A stretch of 9,025 nucleotides of DNA from Aquabacterium sp. (lineage in GTDB: Bacteria > Pseudomonadota > Gammaproteobacteria > Burkholderiales > Burkholderiaceae_C), in the NCBI GenBank assembly GCA_030654555.1, contig JAURXG010000103.1:1-9025 (forward strand). Reading direction: 5' to 3'. Within the stretch, counting starts at the first letter, position 1, and the number at the start of each line of letters is the position of its first letter. The notes beneath the pieces are model-generated. The model saw nothing but the letters and a program-made list of their open reading frames with translations. It searched no databases and had not been told where the DNA came from. Below, piece after piece: positions 1-6,421 of this stretch. The position numbers were made by a program, and so were the translations under genes.

Positions 1-274
1 GGGCCTCGCGCAGGGCGGCCTGGGCGGCGCGTTCGAGTCGCAGCAAGCGCCACTCGCGGGCGCGCGCCGGCAGGCCGATCAGCGCGTTGACCGCCTGCAC
101 CGCCGTCACCACCGCAAAGCCGGTGGCCAGCGCGGCCACGATGAAGAAGTTCAGCGACAGGTCGAGCCGCCAGCCCTCCCAGTAGAACGACGCCATGCCG
201 GCGTTGTCGCCCAGCGTGAGCGCGGCCACCACCGCCACCACGAACAGCAGCACCAGCCAGACGACATTGCGCAT
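1..274 (-). CDS. hemY: HemY-like heme biosynthesis membrane protein, N-terminal fragment
   Basis: Partial gene: the ATG and 91 codons are present and the rest lies beyond the left edge. The protein starts MRNVVWLVLLFVVAVVAALT, a hydrophobic segment at about residues 4-22. A short polar stretch containing FYWEGWRLDLSLNFF follows, then a second hydrophobic segment at about 42-62 and a basic/acidic amphipathic stretch (LPARAREWRLLRLERAAQ). This two-helix N-terminus followed by a predicted helical-repeat region is the usual layout of proteobacterial HemY, which is normally about 400 residues. It is the last visible gene of the hemC-hemD-hemX-hemY block, 17 bases after the hemX stop, so it is very likely co-transcribed. 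No strong ribosome binding site is visible (GGGCGA at best), which suggests translational coupling. Proteobacterial HemY is tied to late heme synthesis by gene context, but its activity is poorly defined. It is unrelated to the Bacillus protoporphyrinogen oxidase of the same name. Confidence 0.88.
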   Translation of the reverse strand, partial: MRNVVWLVLLFVVAVVAALTLGDNAGMASFYWEGWRLDLSLNFFIVAALATGFAVVTAVQAVNALIGLPARAREWRLLRLERAAQAALREA

Positions 275-291
275 GACGTCGCCCGTGCGGC

Positions 292-1440
292 CTAACGGCC
301 CGCCTGCGCGGCCGCCAGTGCGGCCAGCGTCTCGTCGGGCCGCGGCAGGCTGATCTGGCGTGCCTGGCCGGCCACCTGGCGCACCAGGTCGGCGGTGACC
401 ACCACGCGCCGCGCGCTGCGGTCGAAGTAGCGATCCAGCGACGATTGCGCATCGCGCAGGTCGGATTGGGCCGTGTCGAACTGCCGGGACAGCAGCGCCA
501 GCCGGGCGTTGAGCAGCCGCAGCTTGAGGTTCTCGCGCAGGAACCAGGCCTGCTCGGGCGCCACCAGCATGGCCTCGGGGTTGTCGATGCGCGTCACGCG
601 CACCAGGCTCTTGACCTCGCCCCACACGCGGTCGCCGATCCAGGCGCCCTGGGCCTGCAGCCACGACAGCCAGGCGCCGACCGACAGGCCGGGCGGCGAT
701 GCCGCCGACGCCGCCGACGCCGGCACCGACGCCGCGCGTGCACCCGGGCGTGCCGCCAGCGCCGGCTTGCGCTCGGGCTGGGCCAGCAGCGGCAATTCGT
801 CGACGCTGCGCACCGCCTCGTCGAGCTTGATGGTCAGGCTGGCGATGTCGGTGACGGCCACGGCGCGCACCCGGTCCAGGTCGCGCGACAGCGCCCGGCG
901 CACCCGCTCGATGCGCGGCTGGTTCATGCGTGCCAGCCGCTCTTCGGACTGGCGCAGCGCCGCGGCCAGCGGCTCGGCGCTGCCGGTGATGGCGCTCTGC
1001 TGCACGGCCACGCGGATCGCCGCATCCACATCGGCCAGCACGTTCTCGTCGCGTGAGCGCGACAGCTGCTGGATCAGCTCTTCGAGCTGGCTGCGCTGCA
1101 GGGCGGTTTCGGCCACGCGGCCGTCGAGCAGGGTCAGCTTGTTTTCGGCCGCACGGGCCACCTCCTGCGCCTGCTGGGCCATCGCGCGGGCCTCGATGGC
1201 CTGGCCCTGGCTGTCCTGCTGGCGGCGCACCAGTTCCTGTTCGAGCGACTTGATGCGTTGCTGGCCCAGCAGCGCCAGCGTGATCGCGACGACGCTCAAC
1301 GCACCCGTCACGGCCGCCGCCAGCAGCCAGCTGTTGGGCAGGGTGATGCCGGCGGGGGCTCCTGCGGCGGCCGCGGCGGGGGCGGGTGGCGCTGCGGGTT
1401 CGACGGCAGGGGCGGCGTTGTCGGTCACGGTGAGGCTCAT
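292..1440 (-). CDS. hemX: HemX-like membrane-anchored protein of the heme operon
   Basis: 382 residues. Residues 1-35 are an Ala/Pro-rich cytoplasmic tail. Residues 38-58 (SWLLAAAVTGALSVVAITLAL) form one transmembrane helix, followed by a Gln/Glu/Arg-rich predicted coiled coil (about 60-128). A helical region at 135-215 leads to an Ala/Pro/Ser linker at 225-250. The conserved C-terminal domain contains RVTRIDNPEAMLVAPEQ (281-297) and FLRENLKLRLLNARLALLSR (300-319), typical of HemX. Databases often name such proteins uroporphyrinogen-III C-methyltransferase, but there is no SAM-dependent methyltransferase domain here, so I would not assign that activity. A longer open frame runs upstream to 1839, but its extra part lies inside hemD in another frame. 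The ATG at 1440 places the tail just before the membrane helix and leaves a 46-base gap after hemD. No clear ribosome binding site precedes it. Its exact function in heme synthesis is not established. Confidence 0.9.
   Translation of the reverse strand: MSLTVTDNAAPAVEPAAPPAPAAAAAGAPAGITLPNSWLLAAAVTGALSVVAITLALLGQQRIKSLEQELVRRQQDSQGQAIEARAMAQQAQEVARAAENKLTLLDGRVAETALQRSQLEELIQQLSRSRDENVLADVDAAIRVAVQQSAITGSAEPLAAALRQSEERLARMNQPRIERVRRALSRDLDRVRAVAVTDIASLTIKLDEAVRSVDELPLLAQPERKPALAARPGARAASVPASAASAASPPGLSVGAWLSWLQAQGAWIGDRVWGEVKSLVRVTRIDNPEAMLVAPEQAWFLRENLKLRLLNARLALLSRQFDTAQSDLRDAQSSLDRYFDRSARRVVVTADLVRQVAGQARQISLPRPDETLAALAAAQAGR
701..730. repeat. 9-base tandem repeat coding for the HemX linker
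   Basis: The unit gccgccgac occurs twice head to tail (701-709 and 710-718), followed by a degenerate copy to about 730. On the coding strand it specifies SAA-type triplets in the low-complexity linker of HemX (roughly residues 238-248). The repeat length is a multiple of three, so copy-number change would alter linker length without breaking the frame. Confidence 0.6.
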
Positions 1441-1486
1441 TGTATCGAGGGGGCCCGGGCGGGCCGGCGGCCACAGGCGGCGCGGT

Positions 1487-2308
1487 TCAGGGTGCCGACC
1501 CGGCTTGCACGGCCTCGGCCACCGCCTGCGGCGAGGGGGCCACCTGCCGCACATCCACCATGCCCAGCTGGCGCACCGCCTCGGCGATGCGCGGATGGGT
1601 GGCGAGTGCATGCGAGCGCGACCAATCGGCCCGCGGTGCCAGCGCCGGCAGGTGGCCCACCGCTTCGCTGCTGGAGAACAACCAGCAGCAGGCCGCCGGA
1701 TGCGCCAGCGCCCGCTGCAGCGCCGCGCGGCCCGCCGCATCGGGCACCGGCACGGTGCGGCGATAGGCCTCGACATAGCGCACCGTGGCACCGTGCTGGC
1801 GCAGCGTGTCGGCCAGCCAGTCGCGGCCGCCCTCGCCACGCACGATCAGCACGCTGCGGCCTGCCCAGTCGATCTGCGGCTGCAGCAACGCCCACAGCGC
1901 CTCCGAGTCGAACTGGCCGCCGGCCTCGGTCGGCGTGCGCACGGCCGCCTCGGGCACGCCGGCCTGCAGCAAGGCCACGCGGGTGCCGGGTCCGACCCCC
2001 GCCGCCAGCACGCCGGCGGGCCAGGCCGCATCGGCTGGGCGCAGCGCGAAGAAACGCGCCACCGCGTTGGGGCTGACGAACATCACCAGCGCCGGTGTTT
2101 CGCCAGCACCCCCGCGCTGCGCGATCGCCTGCCACGCCGCCTGCACGGGCGCGACGTCGGCCGGCGCGGCGATGCCCATCAGCGGCAAGGCGATCGCCGG
2201 CACCCCCAGCGCCTGCAGCCGGGCCACCCACTCGTCGGCCTGCGGCTGCGGCCGGGTGACCAGCACCAACGGCGGCATGGGCGGCGTGGGGGGGGTCAAT
2301 GCAGACAT
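1487..2308 (-). CDS. hemD: Uroporphyrinogen-III synthase
   Basis: 273 residues, a normal length for the family. The enzyme converts hydroxymethylbilane, the HemC product, to uroporphyrinogen III by inverting ring D and closing the ring; it is cytoplasmic. HemD sequences are poorly conserved, but the expected landmarks are present: VLVTRPQPQADEW near the N-terminus (15-27), FVSPNAVARFF (77-87), AAGVGPGTRVALLQAG (102-117), VRGEGGRDWLADTLRQHGA (156-174), YVEAYRRT (178-185), FSSSEAV (211-217) and ATHPRIAEAVRQLG (236-249). It lies 39 bases after hemC and 46 bases before hemX in the same direction. The start is not certain: ATG at 2308 is the longest choice, while the second ATG at 2278 begins right before the conserved VLVTRP strand. 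Neither has a clear ribosome binding site. The eight-C run at codons 5-7 lies between the two candidate starts. Confidence 0.94.
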   Translation of the reverse strand: MSALTPPTPPMPPLVLVTRPQPQADEWVARLQALGVPAIALPLMGIAAPADVAPVQAAWQAIAQRGGAGETPALVMFVSPNAVARFFALRPADAAWPAGVLAAGVGPGTRVALLQAGVPEAAVRTPTEAGGQFDSEALWALLQPQIDWAGRSVLIVRGEGGRDWLADTLRQHGATVRYVEAYRRTVPVPDAAGRAALQRALAHPAACCWLFSSSEAVGHLPALAPRADWSRSHALATHPRIAEAVRQLGMVDVRQVAPSPQAVAEAVQAGSAP

Positions 2309-2347
2309 CGCGGGCGCGCACGGGCGACGCAGAGCCGCCGGGGCGCT

Positions 2348-3325
2348 TCAGGCCGGCGCAGCGGCGAGGTAGGTGTCGGCGCCCAGCGCGCGCAGCTGCG
2401 CCGCGGCCTGTTCGCCCAGCGCATTGGCCGCGGCGGTGGCAGCCGCGTCGCTGGCCATCGGCACCCGGGCCTGGGCCTGGGTGCGCAGCAGCGAGCGGGC
2501 GGTGTCTTCGGCATGGCCCAGCGCGGCGCTCATCACCAGCAGGTCGCCCTGCCACACCGCATGCGCGGCCAGCGGCATGCTGCAGCTGCCGCCCAGCGCG
2601 CGCGACACCGCACGCTCGGCATGCACTGACAGCCAGGTCGGCGCGTGCACCAGCTGAGCGAGCTGCGCGCGCAACGCGGTGGCGTCGCTGCGCACCTCGA
2701 TGCCCAGCGCCCCCTGGCCGGCGGCCGGGATCATCGCCACCTCGTCGAAGCGGGCGCGGATGCGCTCGGCCAAGCCCAGCCGCATGAGGCCGGCCGCCGC
2801 CAGCACGATGGCGTCGTAGCCGCCTTCGTCGAGCTTGCGCAGCCGGGTGTCGAGGTTGCCGCGCAGCGGCGCTATGCGCAGGTCGGGCCGCAGGTTCATC
2901 AGCTGCACCACGCGGCGCAGGCTGCTGGTGCCGACCACCGCGCCTTGCGGCAGCTCGGCCACCGAGGCGTAGTGGTTCGAGACGAAGGCGTCGCGCGGGT
3001 CTTCGCGCTCCAGCACCGCGGCCAGCACGAAGCCCTCGGGCAGCTCCATCGGCACGTCTTTCAGCGAATGCACCGCCAGGTGGGCGCGGCCTTCTTCCAG
3101 CGCCACCTCCAGCTCCTTGACGAACAGCCCCTTGCCGCCCACCTTGCTGAGTGCGCGGTCGAGGATCTGGTCGCCGCGGGTGGTCATGCCCAGCAGGCCG
3201 ACCGCCAGGCCGAAGCGCGCCTGGAGCAGATCGCGCACGTACTCGGCCTGCCACAGCGCCAGGCGGCTCTCGCGGGTGGCGATCAGGGTGGTGGGCGCGC
3301 TGGCCTGGCTGGGGGATGACGTCAT
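2348..3325 (-). CDS. hemC: Porphobilinogen deaminase (hydroxymethylbilane synthase)
   Basis: 325 residues, normal for the family. It polymerises four porphobilinogen molecules into hydroxymethylbilane in the cytoplasm, using a covalently bound dipyrromethane cofactor. The hallmark motifs are present: ATRESRLALWQ (16-26), TTRGDQILDRALSKVGGKGLFVKELE (48-73), AVHSLKDVP (84-92) with catalytic Asp90, GTSSLRR (132-138), RGNLDTRLRKLDEG (155-168), AAGQGALGIE (201-210) and GGSCSMPLAAHA (245-256), where Cys248 is the expected cofactor-attachment cysteine. The open frame extends upstream to 3457, but that part overlaps the ppc start and its control region and resembles no HemC N-terminus. ATG at 3325 lies 13 residues before the conserved first strand and was chosen for that reason. 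There is no Shine-Dalgarno before it. It is the first gene of the hemCDXY block and is divergent from ppc. Confidence 0.97.
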   Translation of the reverse strand: MTSSPSQASAPTTLIATRESRLALWQAEYVRDLLQARFGLAVGLLGMTTRGDQILDRALSKVGGKGLFVKELEVALEEGRAHLAVHSLKDVPMELPEGFVLAAVLEREDPRDAFVSNHYASVAELPQGAVVGTSSLRRVVQLMNLRPDLRIAPLRGNLDTRLRKLDEGGYDAIVLAAAGLMRLGLAERIRARFDEVAMIPAAGQGALGIEVRSDATALRAQLAQLVHAPTWLSVHAERAVSRALGGSCSMPLAAHAVWQGDLLVMSAALGHAEDTARSLLRTQAQARVPMASDAAATAAANALGEQAAAQLRALGADTYLAAAPA

Positions 3326-3334
3326 GGTGGCCCG

Positions 3335-3340
3335 ATTATC
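3335..3340 (-). promoter_or_regulatory. Candidate -10 element for hemC operon
   Basis: Read on the minus strand, the bases are GATAAT, five of six matches to TATAAT, and this is the only AT-rich hexamer upstream of hemC in that direction. No convincing -35 lies 17 bases upstream (CGCGGT). Transcription would begin about 7 bases downstream, within a few bases of the hemC ATG at 3325, leaving almost no leader. Predicted from sequence only. Confidence 0.45.
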
Positions 3341-3390
3341 GCTAGGAGCCGAGGCCCACCGCGCCCGCCCTCGCCGGCCCGTGCGCGGGC

Positions 3391-3399
3391 TGCTACGAT
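3391..3399 (+). promoter_or_regulatory. Candidate extended -10 promoter for ppc
   Basis: TGCTACGAT matches an extended -10 (TGn followed by TACGAT, four of six to TATAAT with the key first A and last T kept). The -35 position 17 bases upstream (3371-3376, TCGCCG) is weak, which is tolerated by extended -10 promoters. Transcription would start near 3405-3407, giving a leader of about 45 bases before the ATG at 3451. Confidence 0.5.
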
Positions 3400-3401
3400 G
3401 C

Positions 3402-3413
3402 CGGCGATCGCCG
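3402..3413. promoter_or_regulatory. Perfect 12-base palindrome at the predicted ppc transcription start
   Basis: CGGCGATCGCCG is a perfect inverted repeat centred between 3407 and 3408. It covers the transcription start expected from the extended -10 at 3391-3399. The position suits an operator for a dimeric repressor. GC-rich palindromes around GCGATCGC are common in such genomes, so chance is a serious alternative. Confidence 0.3.
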
Positions 3414-3438
3414 CCGATTGGTAATTTGGTTACAAGAC

Positions 3439-3443
3439 GGGAG
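3439..3443 (+). promoter_or_regulatory. Ribosome binding site deciding the ppc start
   Basis: GGGAG lies seven bases before the ATG at 3451. The in-frame TTG at 3418 has no comparable site and lies 12-15 bases from the predicted transcription start, so ATG at 3451 is preferred. Confidence 0.6.
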
Positions 3444-3450
3444 CCCTCGA

Positions 3451-6330
3451 ATGCCATCCACCGCCACCACCGGAACCCGCCCCTCTCGCGTGGCCAAACC
3501 GGCCAGATCGCCCGGCAAGTTGGTCGAGGCCAACGACGCCGCCGCCAAGAACAAGCCGCTGATGGAAGACATCCGGTTACTCGGCCGGCTGCTGGGCGAC
3601 GTGATCCGCGAGCAGGAGGGCAAGGAGGCCTTCGAGCTGATCGAGCGGGTGCGGCAACTCTCGGTGGGCTACCGGCTGAAGAAGGACGCCTCGGCCGGCC
3701 GGGTGCTCGACCGGCTGCTGAAGAACCTCTCGGCCGACCAGACGGTGAGCGTGATCCGCGCCTTCAGCTACTTCTCGCACCTGGCCAACATCGCCGAAGA
3801 CCGCCACCATGTGCGCCGCCGGCTGCACCACGAGCGGCAAGGCCACCAGCAGGAGGGCTCGCTGGCGCTGAGCTTCGAGCGGCTGCACCAGGCCGACGTG
3901 CGCTCGGCCGACGTGGCGCAGATGCTGACCCAGGCCTACATCTCGCCGGTGCTCACCGCCCACCCCACCGAGGTGCAGCGCAAGAGCATCCTCGATGCCG
4001 AACGCGCGATCGCCGAGCTGATCGGCACGCGCGACGAGCTGCACGTCGAGCGTGAACGCCGCGACAACGAGGCGCTGATGCGCGCACGAATCACCCAGCT
4101 GTGGCAGACCCGCATGCTGCGCTACACCAAGCTGACCGTGGCCGACGAGATCGAGAACGCGCTGTCGTACTACCAGAGCACCTTCCTGCGCCAGATCCCC
4201 AAGCTGTATGGCGAGATCGAGGAGCACCTGGCCGGCTTTGCGGTGCCCAGCTTCCTGCGCATGGGCCAGTGGATCGGTGGCGACCGCGACGGCAACCCCA
4301 ACGTCAGCGCCGACACGCTGCGCATGGCGCTGGCCCGGCAGAGCGAGGTGGCGCTGCGCTTCTACCTGACCGAGGTGCACGAGCTGGGCGCCGAGCTGTC
4401 GATCAGCCAGATGCTGGCCGGCGTGACGCCGGCGATGCAGGCGCTGGCCGATGCCTCGCCCGACCGCAACCCGCACCGCGAGGACGAGCCCTACCGCCGC
4501 GCGCTGATCGGCATCTACGCCCGGCTGGCCGCCACGCTGCATGCGCTGACCGGCACCGAGGCACTGCGCCATGCGGTGACGCCGCAAGACCCGTACACCG
4601 ACCCGGCGCAGTTCCTCGCCGATCTGGCGGTGATCGAGGCCAGCCTGCAGTCGCACCATGCCCAGGCGCTGGTGGCGCCGCGGCTGGCGCCGCTGAAACG
4701 CGCGGTGCAGGTGTTCGGCTTCCACCTGGCCACTGTCGACCTGCGCCAGAGCAGCGACAAGCACGAGGCCGTGGTGGCCGAGTTGCTGAAGGCCGCGCGC
4801 CTGCACGGCGATTACTCGTCGCTGGACGAAGCCGCCAAGCGCAGCCTGCTGATGGGCCTGCTCGACGACGCCCGACCGCTGCGGGTGCACGGCGCGGCCT
4901 ACAGCGAACTGGCACAGAGCGAGCTGGCGATCTTCGAGGCCGCGCGGCTGATGCTGGCGCGCTACGGCCGCGAGGCGCTGCGCCACTACATTATCAGCCA
5001 CACCGAATCGGTGAGCGACCTGCTGGAGGTGCTGCTGCTGATGAAGGAATGCGGCCTCGTCACCGGCACGCTGGACGAAGGCGCCGACCCCACGACGGGC
5101 GCCGGTGGCGCCCGGTGCGCGCTGATCGTCGTGCCGCTGTTCGAGACCATCGCCGACCTGCGCCTGGCCGAGCCCATCATGCGCGAGTTCTACGCCCTGC
5201 CCGGCATCACCGAGCTGGTGGTGCGCAGCGGCGGCGAGCAGGACATCATGCTGGGCTACAGCGACAGCAACAAGGACGGTGGCTTCTTCACCAGCAACTG
5301 GGAGCTGTACCAGGCCGAGCTGGCGCTGGTGGGCCTGTTCGGCCCGCTGCGCCAGGTGCATGGCATCACGCTGCGGCTGTTCCACGGCCGCGGCGGCACG
5401 GTGGGGCGTGGTGGCGGCCCCAGCTACCAGGCCATCCTGGCGCAGCCGCCCGGCACGGTGAACGGCCAGATCCGCCTGACCGAACAGGGCGAGGTGATCG
5501 GCAGCAAGTACGCCAACCCCGAGATCGGCCGCCGCAACCTCGAGACCCTGGTGGCTGCCACGCTGGAAGCCACGCTGCTGCACAGCCAGACCGGCGGCAA
5601 GCCGGGTGCGCCCAAGGCCTTCCTGGAGGCGGCCGCGGCCATCAGCGACGCCAGCTACGCCGCCTACCGCCGGCTGGTCTACGAGACGCCCGGCTTCACC
5701 GACTACTTCTTCTCGGCCACGCCGATCCGCGAAATCGCCGAGCTGAACATCGGCTCGCGCCCGGCCAGCCGCAAGGCCACGCGAGCCATCGAGGACCTGC
5801 GCGCGATCCCCTGGGGCTTCAGCTGGGGCCAGTGCCGGGTGGCGTTGCCGGGCTGGTGCGGCTTCGGCTCGGCGATCGAGGCTTTCCTCGGCACCGGCGC
5901 CGAGCGCGACGAGCGGCTCAAGCTGCTGCAGAAGATGCACAAGCAGTGGCCCTTCTTCCGCACGCTGCTGTCCAACCTGGACATGGTGCTCGCCAAGAGC
6001 GACCTGCGCATCGCCGCGCGTTACGTGGAACTGGTCGAGGACAAGCGGCTGGGCAAGCGCATCTTCGGCGCGATCAAGGCCGAGTGGCAGCGCACCCACG
6101 ATGCCTTGTCGCTGATCACCGGCGAGCCCGAGCGGCTGCAGAGCAACCCGGCGCTGGCACGCTCGATCGAGCACCGCTTTCCGTACCTCGACCCGCTGAA
6201 CCACCTGCAGGTGGAGTTGATGCGGCGCTACCGCAACCGCAAGGAAGGCGATCCGGCCAACGAGCGGCTGCAGCGCGGCATCCACATCTCGATCAACGGC
6301 GTGGCGGCCGGGCTCCGGAACACGGGCTGA
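3451..6330 (+). CDS. ppc: Phosphoenolpyruvate carboxylase
   Basis: 959 residues. It carboxylates phosphoenolpyruvate with bicarbonate to oxaloacetate, replenishing the TCA cycle; a cytoplasmic enzyme, homotetrameric in characterised bacterial members. The diagnostic motifs are all present: VLTAHPTEVQRKS (167-179) with catalytic His171, WIGGDRDGNPNV (274-285), FGFHLATVDLRQSSDKHE (422-439), LGYSDSNKDGGFFTSNW (601-617), FHGRGGTVGRGGGP (644-657, the glycine loop), LTEQGEVI (676-683), SRPASRK (769-775), LRAIPWGFSWGQCR (783-796) and the C-terminal RNTG (956-959). Homology to the Escherichia coli enzyme begins at about residue 38 (MEDIRLLGRLLGDVI), so residues 1-37 are a basic, Thr/Ala-rich extension. 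The gene is intact and stands alone, divergent from hemC and convergent with the CoA-transferase gene. The position aligned with E. coli Lys773, described there as contacting the aspartate inhibitor, appears to be Ser773 here. Confidence 0.98.
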   Translation: MPSTATTGTRPSRVAKPARSPGKLVEANDAAAKNKPLMEDIRLLGRLLGDVIREQEGKEAFELIERVRQLSVGYRLKKDASAGRVLDRLLKNLSADQTVSVIRAFSYFSHLANIAEDRHHVRRRLHHERQGHQQEGSLALSFERLHQADVRSADVAQMLTQAYISPVLTAHPTEVQRKSILDAERAIAELIGTRDELHVERERRDNEALMRARITQLWQTRMLRYTKLTVADEIENALSYYQSTFLRQIPKLYGEIEEHLAGFAVPSFLRMGQWIGGDRDGNPNVSADTLRMALARQSEVALRFYLTEVHELGAELSISQMLAGVTPAMQALADASPDRNPHREDEPYRRALIGIYARLAATLHALTGTEALRHAVTPQDPYTDPAQFLADLAVIEASLQSHHAQALVAPRLAPLKRAVQVFGFHLATVDLRQSSDKHEAVVAELLKAARLHGDYSSLDEAAKRSLLMGLLDDARPLRVHGAAYSELAQSELAIFEAARLMLARYGREALRHYIISHTESVSDLLEVLLLMKECGLVTGTLDEGADPTTGAGGARCALIVVPLFETIADLRLAEPIMREFYALPGITELVVRSGGEQDIMLGYSDSNKDGGFFTSNWELYQAELALVGLFGPLRQVHGITLRLFHGRGGTVGRGGGPSYQAILAQPPGTVNGQIRLTEQGEVIGSKYANPEIGRRNLETLVAATLEATLLHSQTGGKPGAPKAFLEAAAAISDASYAAYRRLVYETPGFTDYFFSATPIREIAELNIGSRPASRKATRAIEDLRAIPWGFSWGQCRVALPGWCGFGSAIEAFLGTGAERDERLKLLQKMHKQWPFFRTLLSNLDMVLAKSDLRIAARYVELVEDKRLGKRIFGAIKAEWQRTHDALSLITGEPERLQSNPALARSIEHRFPYLDPLNHLQVELMRRYRNRKEGDPANERLQRGIHISINGVAAGLRNTG

Positions 6331-6421
6331 CCACCCGAGGCGCCCGCGGCGCTTCGGCCCAAAGGGGGCGACGCCAGCGGCCCGGCAAAGCCGGTTCCGC
6401 GGCGTCTGCTTGACGCGCGTC
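6331..6421. other. Convergent intergenic spacer between ppc and CoA-transferase gene
   Basis: The 91 bases between the two stop codons hold no gene. They consist of a run of C- and G-rich blocks, a weak small hairpin around 6357-6369 (GCCC pairing with GGGC), and the long hairpin at 6370-6406. The whole block has the look of a Burkholderiales dispersed intergenic element rather than unique spacer. Confidence 0.6.
6370..6406. terminator. Long interrupted hairpin, likely bidirectional terminator or intergenic repeat
   Basis: GACGCC (6370-6375) pairs with GGCGTC (6401-6406); after a bulged A, GCGG (6377-6380) pairs with CCGC (6397-6400). After a one-by-two internal loop, CCGGC (6382-6386) pairs with GCCGG (6390-6394) around an AAA loop. 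That is 15 base pairs in three blocks. It lies exactly between two convergent stop codons, 39 bases past the ppc stop and 15 bases past the CoA-transferase stop. There is no U tract on either side, so it is not a classical intrinsic terminator; RNA 3'-end protection or Rho-assisted termination are possible. The sequence resembles recurring intergenic elements that I recall from related genomes, which I cannot verify here. Confidence 0.6.

Noticed and set aside
1441..1839. N-terminal extension of hemX up to 1839
   Set aside because: The extra 133 codons lie within hemD in another frame and are Arg/Pro/Ala-rich; HemX proteins begin shortly before their membrane helix.
473..2629. A 718-codon plus-strand frame across hemX, hemD and hemC
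   Set aside because: It crosses three well-supported minus-strand genes and their gaps. Its composition (Ser/Arg/Ala, then His/Gln/Arg) is typical of antisense reading.
1437..3254. A 605-codon minus-strand frame across hemC and hemD
   Set aside because: It is a shifted reading of hemC and hemD, Arg/Ala/Gly/Pro-rich, and covers both genes without matching either. A HemC-HemD fusion was considered and rejected because both genes have their own stop, start and complete motifs.
3326..3457. N-terminal extension of hemC up to 3457
   Set aside because: It would overlap the ppc start and the divergent promoters, and the residues are low-complexity Arg/Gly. The conserved HemC start is 13 residues after the ATG at 3325.
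3577..6285. A 902-codon open frame on the minus strand opposite ppc
   Set aside because: It lies wholly inside ppc, which has every family motif. The antisense translation is rich in His, Gln, Arg, Ala and Gly with no recognisable domain. In very GC-rich genes, antisense frames rarely meet a stop.
4101..6413. A 770-codon plus-strand frame overlapping ppc and passing its stop
   Set aside because: It is ppc read in another frame, with Arg/Ala/Gly/Pro-rich translation and no family motif.
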